Origin: Latilactobacillus fuchuensis DSM 14340 = JCM 11249
Lineage (GTDB): Bacteria > Bacillota > Bacilli > Lactobacillales > Lactobacillaceae
Length of the DNA: 64,000 bases
Assembly: GCF_000615805.1 (NCBI RefSeq)
Contig: NZ_BAMJ01000003.1
Span: 25,000-88,999 of the forward strand
Direction: 5' to 3'
Positions 45,691 through 55,648 of the stretch are shown in pieces. Each line of letters opens with the position of its first letter. The first letter of the stretch is position 1. Below the pieces are notes generated by a model. It was not told the DNA's origin, did not search any database, and saw only the letters and a list, made by a program, of their open reading frames with translations. The translations under genes and the position numbers were made by a program.

Positions 45691-47499
45691 TTATTTGAGT
45701 AATGGCCGGTCTTTACGAGCCTTCAGTGAATATAAAATTGAAACTGTATCGACGACTTCTTGGAACATCGCCCCGATTAAGGCGGGCACAACCCCAGTAC
45801 TGGCGATCAACATCAAGATCACACAGATGGCAATCCCAATTAAGACCGATTGCCGGGCAATACTCATTGTATCCCGAGCAATCTGAACGGCGCGACTAAC
45901 TCGGTTTAAATCATCTTTTAATATGACGACATCGGCTGATTCACTCGCAGCGGTTGCACCGTGTGCGCCCATTGCAATCCCGACATCAGCAGTTGCCAAT
46001 GATGGCGCATCGTTAACCCCGTCGCCAACCATCACAATCGGACGGTTATCTGGTGCAGTCTGCTCAAGCAAATGAATTTTATCAATTGGTAGACAACCAG
46101 CGTGAACATCCGTAATGCCAACTTGTTGGGCAATTTGATCCGCAGTTGCTTGTTGATCCCCCGTTAGCATGGTCAATTGCTGGAAGCCCAAGGTTTGTAA
46201 TTCTTGAATCGTCTTGGGTGCTTCTGCCCGCAAGTGATCGATAAACGTGATATAACCCGCATATTGGTCGTTAACGGCTACGTGAACAGCGGTTTGCTTT
46301 AGTGTTGCTGTTGGTTGCTCTGGTGCGACAAAATTAAGTTTACCCACTTTAACCGTTTGTTGAGTCGCTGCAAAGGTTGCAATCACCCCTGCCCCGGTCA
46401 CCTCTTGTAAATCAGTTAACGGCAATCTAGTAGCTGCGTCACTAGCGGCTACTAATGACCGCGCTAGAATGTGGCTGGATTCTTGTTCAGCACTAGCCGC
46501 TAATTGCAATAACGAAGCTTCAGTAAAGCCATTTTGGGGCACGACTTGATCGAGTGTTAATTGGCCGTTTGTAATGGTCCCCGTTTTATCGAAGGCAATT
46601 GCTTTAGCGCCGGCTAATTTTTCAATCGTGGTACCGTTTTTAATGATAATCCCGTTCCGGCTCGCCCGACTCATGCCTGAAATCAAAGCAATCGGTGCCG
46701 CTAAAATTAAGGGACACGGTGACGCTACAACGAGTACTTCAGCAAAACGCACCGGGTCTTTAGAAACCCACCAAGCAATCCCCGCAATAATGTAAGCGAC
46801 TAATGTAAATGGCACGGCGTAGCGATCGGCCATCCGCACGAATTTCGCGGGTTGATTGGCCGAAGCTTCAACCAATTTAACAATCGCCTGGTATTGACTG
46901 TCCGCCGCTAACTGATCAACTTGCATCGTAATTGAGGTGTCGCCGTTGACTGAACCGGACATCAATTCATCTTGCGGTGCCTTTTCAACCGGCTGAGATT
47001 CACCCGTTAATGAGGATTCATCGAATAGCGACTGGCCATCCAGAATATGCCCATCAACTGGGACCAATTCGCCTGGTTTAATCAGGACTTGGTCATGAAT
47101 CTGCAATTGATCGACAGAGACGTCTCTCAGACCAGCCGCTTCGATTAAATGGGCCGTCTGAGGCGAATTATCCAATAACGCTTTTAATTCCCGGCCGGCC
47201 TTATGTGCAGCGTAATCTTCAAGCGAATCTCCGCCCGTTAGCATGACCAACACCATCAGTGCCGCCCAGTATTCACCGACAGCTAAGGTTGCGATGATGG
47301 CGGTAATCGCTAATAAATCAATCCCGTATTTTCCGGATTTCAAGGTTTTAACCATTTCAATCATCATGCTTAACGCCACCAGGCTGCCGGCCATCGTAAC
47401 GATGATTTGCGCCCATAATGGTTGTTTGAACAGAAATGCAGTAATCAGAGCCATGAACCCAATCAGTAGTGTGAGTGAGAATTTCAATGTATGTTTCAT
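45691..47499 (-). CDS. Heavy-metal translocating P-type ATPase (P1B)
   Basis: 602 residues. Actuator motif TGES (165-168), transmembrane metal site SPCP (260-263), phosphorylation motif DKTGT with Asp304, and the hinge GDGVNDAP near the C-terminus. It pumps a soft metal cation out of the cell using ATP. There is no N-terminal metal-binding (HMA) domain. The intramembrane site reads SPCP rather than CPC; this subgroup is annotated variously as zinc, cadmium or cobalt exporter, and the metal cannot be decided from sequence. Single gene on the minus strand with a palindrome upstream. Confidence 0.88.
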   Translation of the reverse strand: MKHTLKFSLTLLIGFMALITAFLFKQPLWAQIIVTMAGSLVALSMMIEMVKTLKSGKYGIDLLAITAIIATLAVGEYWAALMVLVMLTGGDSLEDYAAHKAGRELKALLDNSPQTAHLIEAAGLRDVSVDQLQIHDQVLIKPGELVPVDGHILDGQSLFDESSLTGESQPVEKAPQDELMSGSVNGDTSITMQVDQLAADSQYQAIVKLVEASANQPAKFVRMADRYAVPFTLVAYIIAGIAWWVSKDPVRFAEVLVVASPCPLILAAPIALISGMSRASRNGIIIKNGTTIEKLAGAKAIAFDKTGTITNGQLTLDQVVPQNGFTEASLLQLAASAEQESSHILARSLVAASDAATRLPLTDLQEVTGAGVIATFAATQQTVKVGKLNFVAPEQPTATLKQTAVHVAVNDQYAGYITFIDHLRAEAPKTIQELQTLGFQQLTMLTGDQQATADQIAQQVGITDVHAGCLPIDKIHLLEQTAPDNRPIVMVGDGVNDAPSLATADVGIAMGAHGATAASESADVVILKDDLNRVSRAVQIARDTMSIARQSVLIGIAICVILMLIASTGVVPALIGAMFQEVVDTVSILYSLKARKDRPLLK

Positions 47500-47541
47500 C
47501 AGTAATCAGACCTTTCATATCACTTGTTTGATTAACATCAG

Positions 47542-47586
47542 TATAGCATGTTTTCAACTAGATTAGAATGATTATTAATTAATAAT
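47542..47586 (-). promoter_or_regulatory. Promoter region of the metal ATPase with AT palindrome
   Basis: On the minus strand an extended -10 TGCTATACT lies near 47540-47548. About 22 bp upstream of it is a perfect 16-bp palindrome ATTATTAATTAATAAT (47571-47586). It could bind a metal-responsive repressor, but its simple composition makes chance likely enough to be careful. Confidence 0.45.
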
Positions 47587-47593
47587 ATACGTA

Positions 47594-47630
47594 AAAAAAT
47601 AAAACCTCCGCAGAGATTTTATTTAGCGTC
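47594..47630 (-). terminator. Terminator of ppaC
   Basis: Minus strand: AAATAAAATCTC / GGAGGTTTTATTT stem with a TGC loop, then T-run. Confidence 0.8.
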
Positions 47631-47632
47631 AA

Positions 47633-48562
47633 TTACGCCTTAAAAGCTTCAGTTAATTGTGGGACAACTTGTTTCTTACGTGAAACCACACCGTCTAATT
47701 GTGCGCGATGATTGTTTAAAGTAACGTTAAACGCCTTTTCAAAAGCGGCTACGGGTTCGCCGATGACCAATGCTTCTGAGTTACTATTTAAGATGTCAGT
47801 GATTAATAAAACGAATAAGTCGTAACCATTGGCTTGGTTATCAGCTTCGATTGCCGCTTCAAAGGCAGCTTGACGTGCAAAGACTGCGTCAATATCAACC
47901 GTATTCACTTGGTCAATCCGCACTTTTTTGCCAGCCATTTCAAATGTTTTAGCATCTGCTTCAATTAATTCAGCTTCGCTCTTATCAGCTAAGTTAGTCC
48001 CAGCTTTAAGCATTTCTAAGCCGTATGATTCAAAGTCAACGTCGGCGATTTCAGCAAGTGTCTTGATGGCAATCTTATCGTCATCAGTTGTGGTTGGTGA
48101 TTTCATTAATAATGTATCAGAAATGATGGCACTCAACATGAGACCCGCTAATTGAGCTGGAATTTCAATTTTATATTCGTTGAATAATTTCAACATGATG
48201 GTGCTGGTACAACCGACTGGTTCAGAACGGTAGAATAACGGGCTAATCGTTTCGAAGTTCGCAATCCGATGATGATCAACGACGTGTGTGACGGTTAAAT
48301 CTTTAATATCCGCTACACTTTGTTGAGCTTCATTATGATCAACTAACATCACGCTATCAACTTCATTTGCCGCCGTCTTGATAATCCGTGGTGTGCTAGC
48401 AGCAAAATGGCGTAATGCAAAGCTGGTTTCTTCGTTAGGTTCGCCTAACGCAACGGCTTCAACATCGTGCCCTAATTGTTGTTGTAGGTATGCAAAAGCC
48501 ATTGCAGCAACGATTGCATCCGTATCGGGATTTTGGTGTCCAAAAACTAATTCTTTACTCAT
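47633..48562 (-). CDS. ppaC: Manganese-dependent inorganic pyrophosphatase (family II)
   Basis: 309 residues with DHH and DHHA2 domains. Metal ligands are in GHQNPDTDA (H9, D13, D15), VDHNE and the DHH motif [10 protein letters not shown]. The C-terminal domain has SRKKQVVP, the pyrophosphate-binding lysine-rich segment. It hydrolyses pyrophosphate in the cytoplasm to pull biosynthetic reactions. The length matches the family without CBS insertion, so it is not nucleotide-regulated. Confidence 0.96.
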   Translation of the reverse strand: MSKELVFGHQNPDTDAIVAAMAFAYLQQQLGHDVEAVALGEPNEETSFALRHFAASTPRIIKTAANEVDSVMLVDHNEAQQSVADIKDLTVTHVVDHHRIANFETISPLFYRSEPVGCTSTIMLKLFNEYKIEIPAQLAGLMLSAIISDTLLMKSPTTTDDDKIAIKTLAEIADVDFESYGLEMLKAGTNLADKSEAELIEADAKTFEMAGKKVRIDQVNTVDIDAVFARQAAFEAAIEADNQANGYDLFVLLITDILNSNSEALVIGEPVAAFEKAFNVTLNNHRAQLDGVVSRKKQVVPQLTEAFKA

Positions 48563-48616
48563 TAATATACAGACCCTTCTTTATCAAAATTACATCATCT
48601 ATTATACCAGAAAAGA

Positions 48617-49581
48617 TTAGATAATCTGGCGGTTTTGTTCTTTAATCCGAGTTAAATAATCTTTTTCAGCAAGATATTGATCGAATTCACGGAAGAAGTT
48701 ATCAATTCTTGGAATCGCTTCTTTTTCTTTACGGAAAACAAAGGCCAATTCGAATTGAATAGCGGGATCAAACTGAACAGCGTGCGCCGTCACCCCAAGA
48801 TTATGGGCTTCAAAGAAACTAGTTGGCAAAGCCGTACTTAAATCAGTCGCTTCGGCAAAACGTAATAATTCAAACGGTGACGTAAATTGGGCTGCACTAA
48901 CCGGACGGTCAACCATTTGGTTTTTATAAGCTTCGTTGATGAACTGGTGTAAATAATATTCATCTGGATAAGTCACCCATTTTTGGTCTAACGTATCTTT
49001 AAAATGAATCTTCTTACGTTTCTTAAGACTTGGATTATGGCTTAAAAAGACTAAACTTTCTTCGGCAATCTTCTTAGATTTATACGGTTTCCAATTTTTA
49101 ATACTGTCATCTGGTAAATACATAATCGCGAGATCGATTTTATTATTTTCAAGACGATCCCAGATTTCTTTCCGAGTTAACAGGTGTAAACTAACTTCAA
49201 TATCCGTAAATTGTTGGTAATATTGAATTAAAAATTGTTCAATCACGCTAACTTCCATCGAGCCAAAACGCCGATGTGGATTTTACCTTGTGTCGCACTG
49301 GTCGCACTTTGAATTTCATCAGTTGCGGTGTTTAATAAATCGTAAATTTGATGGGTGGCTTCTAACATCGTTCGGCCAGCATCTGAAATATGGAGTTTTT
49401 TACCCACAGAATAAAAGAGTGGTGCACCAACCGTCCGTTCTAATTTCTTAATTTGTTGGGTTAATGCGGGTTGCGTAATTCCCAGTAATTGTGCAGCTTG
49501 CGTGTAGTTCATCGTTTCTGCTAATTGCAAAAAATACGTTAAAGTCTTGGAGGAAAAAATATTTTCTTGCTTTGTTTTCAT
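48617..49581 (-). pseudogene. LysR-family transcriptional regulator, one frameshift
   Basis: The restored protein is about 321 residues. The N-terminal winged helix-turn-helix has FLQLAETMNYTQAAQLLGIT and QPALTQQIKKLE; the effector-binding domain follows. The frame breaks at about 49260 (minus strand GTTTTGGCTCGATGG for TTGGCTTCGATGG), after which MEVSVIEQFLIQYYQQF is read in the second frame. One base of a TT run is missing. ATG 49581 (GAGG 7 bases upstream) is preferred to the in-frame TTG six bases earlier. The target is unknown; ppaC and pflA are its neighbours. Confidence 0.82.
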
Positions 49582-49706
49582 GTTCAATCCTCATTCCTAA
49601 GTTATTTTTAGAATCACTTATCATTATAATAATAAAAAAATAAAGAAAGAGCAACCTTTTTGCGCTCTTTCTTATTATTCGTTTAAATTTAGCTTATGTC
49701 GCCGCT

Positions 49707-50516
49707 TTATTTGTGGTAGTCAGCGGTGTGCAATAATTGTTCAGCATTGACGACGCGATCGTGCGTTGGGGGTTCGATGCCTTTAAGCGGATAATTAATT
49801 CCCATCTTTTCATACTTAACAATCCCCATCGTATGGTATGGCAAAACTTCAACCCGATCCACATAATGCAACGTTTGAATATAGTCGCCCAATTTCTTCA
49901 AATAGACATCGTAATCGGTCCGTTCTGGAATTAAGACGTGGCGAATCCACATATGGTGACCATGATTAGACATGTATTCAATCATTTCTAAAATGCGTTC
50001 GTTTGAAAAACCCGTTAATTTTTTGTGTTCAACGGGATCGATGTGTTTAATATCGACCATCGAAAGGTCAGTGTATTTCATGAGTTCTTTGAATTTACTG
50101 AAGAACGGTTCTTTATACGTGAACGGTTGGCCACAGGTATCCAAACAAGTATTAATCCCCTGTTCTTTACATTTCTTGAATAAATCAATTAAAAAATCGA
50201 TTTGAATGAGTGATTCACCACCACTACAAGTGATGCCGCCCTCTTTACCCCAGAAGGCTCTATAGTCTAAAGCCTTGGCAATTAATTCATCGGCCGTGTA
50301 TGGATCGCCAGTGCCGATATTCCAAGTATCGGGGTTATGACAGAATTCGCAACGCATCCGACAGCCTTGTAAGAACGCGACAAATCGAATCCCAGGCCCA
50401 TCGACTGAACCGAATGTTTCGATTGAATGCACGTAGCCTACTGGGTCCTTAACTGGGACGACTTCCGTTGGTGTTGCTGTTTCAGTTGATAAGTTAGTTG
50501 TAAATTTAATATTCAT
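49707..50516 (-). CDS. pflA: Pyruvate formate-lyase activating enzyme (radical SAM)
   Basis: 269 residues. The radical-SAM cluster motif is C52-x3-C56-x2-C59 (CRMRCEFC), followed by TCSGGES, the SAM-binding GGE-type segment. It abstracts a hydrogen from the active-site glycine of PflB to create the glycyl radical, under anaerobic conditions. An N-terminal extension of about 22 residues precedes the conserved GYVHSIETFGSVDGPG core. ATG 50516 is preferred to the in-frame GTG at 50525, because AGAGGTG then gives 6-base spacing. Downstream of pflB and separated by two hairpins. Confidence 0.95.
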   Translation of the reverse strand: MNIKFTTNLSTETATPTEVVPVKDPVGYVHSIETFGSVDGPGIRFVAFLQGCRMRCEFCHNPDTWNIGTGDPYTADELIAKALDYRAFWGKEGGITCSGGESLIQIDFLIDLFKKCKEQGINTCLDTCGQPFTYKEPFFSKFKELMKYTDLSMVDIKHIDPVEHKKLTGFSNERILEMIEYMSNHGHHMWIRHVLIPERTDYDVYLKKLGDYIQTLHYVDRVEVLPYHTMGIVKYEKMGINYPLKGIEPPTHDRVVNAEQLLHTADYHK

Positions 50517-50550
50517 CTCTTCCACCTCTTAAATAAAGCACACTTCCTAG

Positions 50551-50615
50551 TAAAACGGTCAATCGTAATTGGCCGCTTTACAAGAAAGGGGGATAAGCAT
50601 GGCGCTTATCCCCCT
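50551..50615 (-). terminator. Two stem-loops between pflB and pflA
   Basis: The first hairpin met by the transcript has a perfect 12-bp stem AGGGGGATAAGC (50587-50598) / GCTTATCCCCCT (50604-50615), then TTTCTTG. The second (50551-50580, TAAAACGGTCAA with TTGGCCGCTTTA, two G-U pairs) follows. The first can act as a partial terminator or as a 3'-end protector of pflB mRNA, giving more PflB than PflA. Confidence 0.65.
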
Positions 50616-50629
50616 GCCCGTATTAATCT

Positions 50630-52891
50630 TTACATTTCATCAAAGAAAGTTCTTGAAATGACATCGTCTTGTTGTTCCTTCGTTAAATCAGCGAAGTAGA
50701 CACAGTAGCCAGAAACCCGAACCGTTAATGTTGGGTATTCTTCTGGATGTTTTTGAGCGTCCATCAATGTTTGTTTATTGAAGACGTTGATGTTCAAATG
50801 CATCCCTTGGTTCGTCATATAACCATCAACCATGTTGACCAAAGCATCTTTACGCGCGTTGTCATCATGACCTAATGTGTTAGGTGTCACACCGAATGTA
50901 TTTGAAATCCCATCAGTTGCGTAACGATAAGGAATCTTGGCAGTTGATAATAATGATGCCAAAGCCCCGTTCTTTTCAGCACCGTATGCAGGGTTAGCAC
51001 CAGGTGAGAATGGTTCGCCAGCTTGACGGCCATTAGGTGTTGTCCCGGTATTCTTACCATAGACAACGTTTGACGTAATTGTCAAGACAGAAGTTGATAA
51101 TTTAGAACCACGATATAAATGATGTGTGTTCATCTTGTTGTAGAATGTCTTCACTAACCATTTAGCGATATCATCAGCACGATCATCATTGTTACCATAA
51201 CGTGGGTAGTCAGGGTTTTGTGCTTCGAAATCAATCGCCATGCCATCTTCGTCACGAATGACTTTAACTTGACCATATTTAATTGCTGAGATTGAATCAA
51301 CGGCGTGTGATAAGCCAGAAATCCCAGTCGCAAATGTGCGATCTAAACGACTATTCTTCAAAGCAAGTTGTGCTGATTCATAATAGTATTTGTCATGCAT
51401 GTAGTGAATTGTATTTAAAGTATTGACATAGATATCAGCTAACCAATCTAACATCTTATCGTATTTACCCATGAATTCTTTGTAATCAATAATGTCACTT
51501 GAAATTGGTTCGTAAGCTGGGCCAACTTGTTTCTTAGCTAATTCATCAACCCCACCATTGATGGCGTATAGAATTGTTTTAGCCAAGTTAGCACGAGCGC
51601 CGAAGTATTGAACACCGGTTGCAATTGGTTGTGCAGAAACACAACAAGCAATCCCGTAATAATCAGTACCCCATTGGTTACGCATTAAGTCGTCATTTTC
51701 ATATTGAATCGTTGAGCTCTTGATTGAGACTTCAGTGGCATAACGTTTGAAACCTTCTGGTAAGCGATCTGACCAAAGTAACGTGATGTTTGGTTCTGGT
51801 GCAGCGCCCATGTTTTCAAGGGTCTTCAAAACACGGAAAGCAGTCTTAGTGACGTGGTGACGACCATCCATCCCAATCCCACACATTGATAAGGTTGCCC
51901 AAATTGGATCACCTGAGAATAATGAATTGTAATCTTCAGTTCTGATAAAGCGAACCATCCGTAATTTCATAACGAAATGATCAACCATTTCTTGCGCTTG
52001 TTCTTCAGTAATCAAACCGCGATCTAAATCACGTTGGATGAAGATATCCATCGTCGTATCAATCCGGCCAACTGACATAGCAGCACCATTTTGAGTCTTG
52101 ATAGCTGCTAAGTAACCAAAGTAAATCCATTGGATGGCTTCTTGTGCATTTTGCGCTGGTTTAGAAATATCAAAACCGTAGCTAGCAGCCATCTTCTTCA
52201 TATCTTGTAACGCACGATATTGTTCATTGATTTCTTCACGTAATTGAATCACATCATCGGTCATTTCGCCGTCGCCAATATTATCAAAATCGCTGAATTT
52301 TTCAGCAGCTAAGCGATCAATCCCGTAAACAGCAATCCGTGGTAAATCAGGAATAATCCGGCCACGAGCATAAGCATCAGGAAGACCAGTGATAATTTTA
52401 AAATGACGTGCTTTACGCATATCAGGTGTGTAAGCATCGAAAACCCCTTGGTTATGAGTTTTACGGTATTCAGTAAAAATCTTGTGTTGTGTTGGATCAA
52501 CTTTGTAGCCGTATGCTTCGAGCGCATCTTCGGCCATCCGAATCCCACCAAATGGCATGAACGCACGTTTAAGTGGTGCATCAGTTTGTAAACCAACAAT
52601 CTTTTCAAGATCTTTGTTTAAATAACCAGGGCCATGTGAAATAACCGTTGCAGGAATGTCGTTGTCAGCATCTAAAACGCCACCAGCTTCACGTTCTTTT
52701 TTCTTCAAGTCCATTAATTGGTCATTCAATGTTGTTGTTGCATCAGTTGGACCCGCTAAGAAACTTTCGTCCCCTTCATATTGGGTATAGTTATGTTGGA
52801 TAAAGTCGCGAATGTCGATTTCTTCTTGCCAGTCGCCTTTGTTAAATCCATCCCAAAATTCTTTTAAATTGATTTCTTCAGTTTTTGCCAT
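50630..52891 (-). CDS. pflB: Pyruvate formate-lyase (formate C-acetyltransferase)
   Basis: 753 residues. It converts pyruvate and CoA to acetyl-CoA and formate with a glycyl radical. The adjacent active-site cysteines are in GIACCVSA, and the radical Gly728 in TVRVSGY is 25 residues from the C-terminus. The start MAKTEE (ATG 52891) follows GGAGG with 8-base spacing; the reading frame is open for a further 36 codons upstream but lacks a ribosome site and runs over the promoter. Formate made here can feed the fhs product earlier in the window. Confidence 0.97.
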   Translation of the reverse strand: MAKTEEINLKEFWDGFNKGDWQEEIDIRDFIQHNYTQYEGDESFLAGPTDATTTLNDQLMDLKKKEREAGGVLDADNDIPATVISHGPGYLNKDLEKIVGLQTDAPLKRAFMPFGGIRMAEDALEAYGYKVDPTQHKIFTEYRKTHNQGVFDAYTPDMRKARHFKIITGLPDAYARGRIIPDLPRIAVYGIDRLAAEKFSDFDNIGDGEMTDDVIQLREEINEQYRALQDMKKMAASYGFDISKPAQNAQEAIQWIYFGYLAAIKTQNGAAMSVGRIDTTMDIFIQRDLDRGLITEEQAQEMVDHFVMKLRMVRFIRTEDYNSLFSGDPIWATLSMCGIGMDGRHHVTKTAFRVLKTLENMGAAPEPNITLLWSDRLPEGFKRYATEVSIKSSTIQYENDDLMRNQWGTDYYGIACCVSAQPIATGVQYFGARANLAKTILYAINGGVDELAKKQVGPAYEPISSDIIDYKEFMGKYDKMLDWLADIYVNTLNTIHYMHDKYYYESAQLALKNSRLDRTFATGISGLSHAVDSISAIKYGQVKVIRDEDGMAIDFEAQNPDYPRYGNNDDRADDIAKWLVKTFYNKMNTHHLYRGSKLSTSVLTITSNVVYGKNTGTTPNGRQAGEPFSPGANPAYGAEKNGALASLLSTAKIPYRYATDGISNTFGVTPNTLGHDDNARKDALVNMVDGYMTNQGMHLNINVFNKQTLMDAQKHPEEYPTLTVRVSGYCVYFADLTKEQQDDVISRTFFDEM

Positions 52892-52941
52892 TAGGATTGC
52901 CTCCGTTAATTGAATTCGTTTATAACAGTTTTTACAAATAT

Positions 52942-52994
52942 AGTATAACACGTCACAAAGTTTTTGCAAGCCCTTTCTTTTATAAAATTTTATA
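52942..52994 (-). promoter_or_regulatory. Promoter of pflB and upstream palindrome
   Basis: Minus strand: -35 TTGCAA (52964-52969), 16-bp spacer, extended -10 TGTTATACT (TATACT at 52942-52947). A perfect 14-bp AT palindrome TATAAAATTTTATA lies at 52981-52994, just upstream of the -35. The region 52995-53134 shows nothing else certain. Confidence 0.65.
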
Positions 52995-53134
52995 GGCATC
53001 GTCTTCGGACTAGAACACTAATGTATCAACCTTTTAGTGAAAGGACAATCGCGCTTGTCCTGAAATTAGATTGTGCAAAATATAGTTATCTGTTATGATA
53101 CAGTTTCGATTTATACGGTATTTTTATATAACAG

Positions 53135-53165
53135 AAAAAAGCCACCCGACAAGGATGGCTTTTTT
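53135..53165 (-). terminator. Terminator of parEC
   Basis: AAAAAAGCCA(C)CC / GG(A)TGGCTTTTTT stem with a CGACAA loop; T-runs on both strands. Confidence 0.85.
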
Positions 53166-53174
53166 CAATCGTGC

Positions 53175-55640
53175 TTAATCTTGATCATTCGTTTCCGGCA
53201 TAACCGTCAAAATAAATTCAGGTGTTCCGACTTCATCAATATCAAAAATAAAGCTCCCGTTAGAATAACGATCACCTGTGACATGCGTCTGCGGATTAAT
53301 CGTGATTAACTGTTGATCAGTTTGAATTAACAATTCAGCTCCCGGTGTAACCAGACTCATCGCTACCACTCGGTGTGGATCGCGTTTCAATTCACGCAAT
53401 ATCAGCACGCCACGACGCGCGCGACTAGTTAAGGTAACTTCACTCAGCATCATCCGTTTGAAGGCACCACGTTGCGTTAAAATCGCAACTGAGGCTTGTT
53501 TACGGTCTGGATTGAATAACGTAAAGTTAGCAACGAAATCATCTGGTTTAAGATCCATCAGTTTAACACCGCTAGCTTTAGCTCCCGATACGGAGACTTC
53601 AGCCAATTCAAAGCTCAAGCCATAACCATGGTAGCTCGCACTAAAGACGGCCGTCTGAGACTCATCGTTGGCAGCCACCCAATAAACGTTCGTGACTTTA
53701 GCGTCCGCGTGTAACTTGATACAATCTTGGGCTTTAGAACGATACGTCCGACTCGGTAACAAATCAGCAAATTCGGTTTGTTTAATGTACCCATCGGTCG
53801 AGCCAATGACGAAATGACCCGCATGTTCGTTTTGGTCAAAAGCAAAGGCGGCAATAATCGCTTCATCAGCCGCTAAACCGATTGATTGCGAAATATGTTC
53901 ACCCATGTCTTTCCATTTCAAGTCCGCAATTTCGTGAACGGGCCGTTGGATTAAATGACCATAGTTGGTAAAGAGCATCAATTGATCTAGGGTTTGGAGT
54001 GGCTTTTGTAAAATAGCAAAGTCGCCGTCTTTCAAACCACTATTCCCATCCGAAGCTTGATACGAGCGTAAACTACTCCGTTTAAGATAGCCATCATGAC
54101 TGATTGAGACCATGACGGTTTCATCAATAACGGTGACGCTCGTATCAATTTCAAGCGTTTCAATTTCAGCTTCAATGGCTGTTAGTCGATCGTTACGATA
54201 GGCCTTAACCACTGAGCGCAATTCAGTCTTAACAACTCGAGCTAACGCCTTTGGATCACTTAAAATCGCGTGATAGGATTCAATGGCTGCAGTTAAATCA
54301 GCCGATTCGGCCTCAAGTGCCGTGACGTCGGTATTGGTTAATCGATACAGTTGTAAGGAAACAATCGCTTCGGCTTGGGCTTCAGAAAAATCAAACTGGG
54401 CCACCAAATGATCTTTGGCGTCTTTTTTATTTTTACTGCTCCGAATCGCCGCAATCACTTGATCCAAAATCGACAAAGCTTTGATTAAACCAGCAACGAT
54501 GTGTTGCCGATCCAAGGCTTTTTGCAAACTATACTTCGTTCGGCGGGTAACGACGTCTTCTTGATGATCCAAATAGGCGTGTAGAATCTCCAATAACCCG
54601 ACTTGCTTAGGTTGCATCTGTGAAATAGCGACCATGTTAAAGTTATATGTGATTTGTAAATCAGTATTCTTGAAGAGATAATTCAAAATCCCTTGGCTAT
54701 CCGCTTGTTTCTTAAGTTCAATGACGACGGAAAGCCCCATTCGATCACTTTCATCCCGGACTTCAGAAATACCGTCGACTTTTTTAAGTACACGGAGTTC
54801 GTCAATCTTCTTAACCATTTGCGCTTTATTAACTTCATACGGAATTTCGCTAATGACGATTTGTTCCCGGTTACCGCGTAATTGTTGAATCGCGGTTTTA
54901 GAACGAACCGCAATCCGACCACGGCCGGTTTCGTAAGCCTTGCGAATCCCATCAACCCCTTGAATAATCCCGCCAGTGGGAAAATCAGGGCCCTTAACGA
55001 AGGTCATCATCTTGGTTAAGTCAGCGTTTGGATGATCGATTAAGTAAAGGAGTGCATCCGTGACTTCACCCAAGTTATGTGGTGGAATTTCCGTCGCATA
55101 ACCGGCTGAAATCCCGGTCGCACCGTTAACCAATAAGTTCGGGAAACGGGCTGGTAAAACGGTTGGTTCTTCAGCGGTGTCATCAAAGTTTAAAACAAAA
55201 TCGACAGTTTTTTTGTCGATATCCTTCAACATCTCACTCGCAATCTTGCTTAACCGCGCTTCGGTATACCGCATCGCTGCTGGTGGATCGCCATCCATTG
55301 AACCATTATTACCATGCATTTCAATCAATGGTTCGCGTAACTTCCAGTTTTGACTTAAGCGGACCATCGCTTCATAAATCGAGCTATCACCATGCGGATG
55401 AAAATTACCCATGACGTTCCCGACCGATTTAGCGGATTTTCTAAAGCCTTTGTCATACGTATTGCCGTCAATCGACATCGCGTATAAAATCCGGCGTTGA
55501 ACGGGTTTTAAACCATCGCGAATATCGGGTAAAGCCCGTTCTTGAATGATGTATTTTGAATAACGGCCAAAACGGTCGCCCATTACTTCTTCAAGCGTTA
55601 ATTCTTGAATTTTTTGTGTGTCATTAGCCAAATTATTCAC
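53175..55640 (-). CDS. parC: DNA topoisomerase IV subunit A
   Basis: 821 residues. The breakage-reunion domain has [19 protein letters not shown] near the N-terminus, and the active-site Tyr is in [15 protein letters not shown]. The quinolone-resistance region reads [13 protein letters not shown] with Ser and Glu at the sensitive positions, that is wild type. The C-terminal beta-pinwheel with degenerate repeats follows. It decatenates daughter chromosomes. GTG start, 8 bp after parE. The C-terminal domain lacks an obvious GyrA box, separating it from GyrA. Confidence 0.93.
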   Translation of the reverse strand: MNNLANDTQKIQELTLEEVMGDRFGRYSKYIIQERALPDIRDGLKPVQRRILYAMSIDGNTYDKGFRKSAKSVGNVMGNFHPHGDSSIYEAMVRLSQNWKLREPLIEMHGNNGSMDGDPPAAMRYTEARLSKIASEMLKDIDKKTVDFVLNFDDTAEEPTVLPARFPNLLVNGATGISAGYATEIPPHNLGEVTDALLYLIDHPNADLTKMMTFVKGPDFPTGGIIQGVDGIRKAYETGRGRIAVRSKTAIQQLRGNREQIVISEIPYEVNKAQMVKKIDELRVLKKVDGISEVRDESDRMGLSVVIELKKQADSQGILNYLFKNTDLQITYNFNMVAISQMQPKQVGLLEILHAYLDHQEDVVTRRTKYSLQKALDRQHIVAGLIKALSILDQVIAAIRSSKNKKDAKDHLVAQFDFSEAQAEAIVSLQLYRLTNTDVTALEAESADLTAAIESYHAILSDPKALARVVKTELRSVVKAYRNDRLTAIEAEIETLEIDTSVTVIDETVMVSISHDGYLKRSSLRSYQASDGNSGLKDGDFAILQKPLQTLDQLMLFTNYGHLIQRPVHEIADLKWKDMGEHISQSIGLAADEAIIAAFAFDQNEHAGHFVIGSTDGYIKQTEFADLLPSRTYRSKAQDCIKLHADAKVTNVYWVAANDESQTAVFSASYHGYGLSFELAEVSVSGAKASGVKLMDLKPDDFVANFTLFNPDRKQASVAILTQRGAFKRMMLSEVTLTSRARRGVLILRELKRDPHRVVAMSLVTPGAELLIQTDQQLITINPQTHVTGDRYSNGSFIFDIDEVGTPEFILTVMPETNDQD

Positions 55641-55648
55641 TCACTTTT

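Noticed and set aside
47571..47586. Reading the AT palindrome as an attachment or mobile-element end
   Set aside because: No target duplication, transposase or integrase nearby; its composition is simple.
52950..52960. Possible Rex half-site (TTTGTGACG) in the pflB promoter
   Set aside because: Only one half matches; the second half TCACAA is absent at the right distance.
52892..52999. 36-codon upstream extension of pflB
   Set aside because: It runs through the promoter (-10 at 52942) and has no ribosome site, while the ATG at 52891 has GGAGG and matches known PflB starts.
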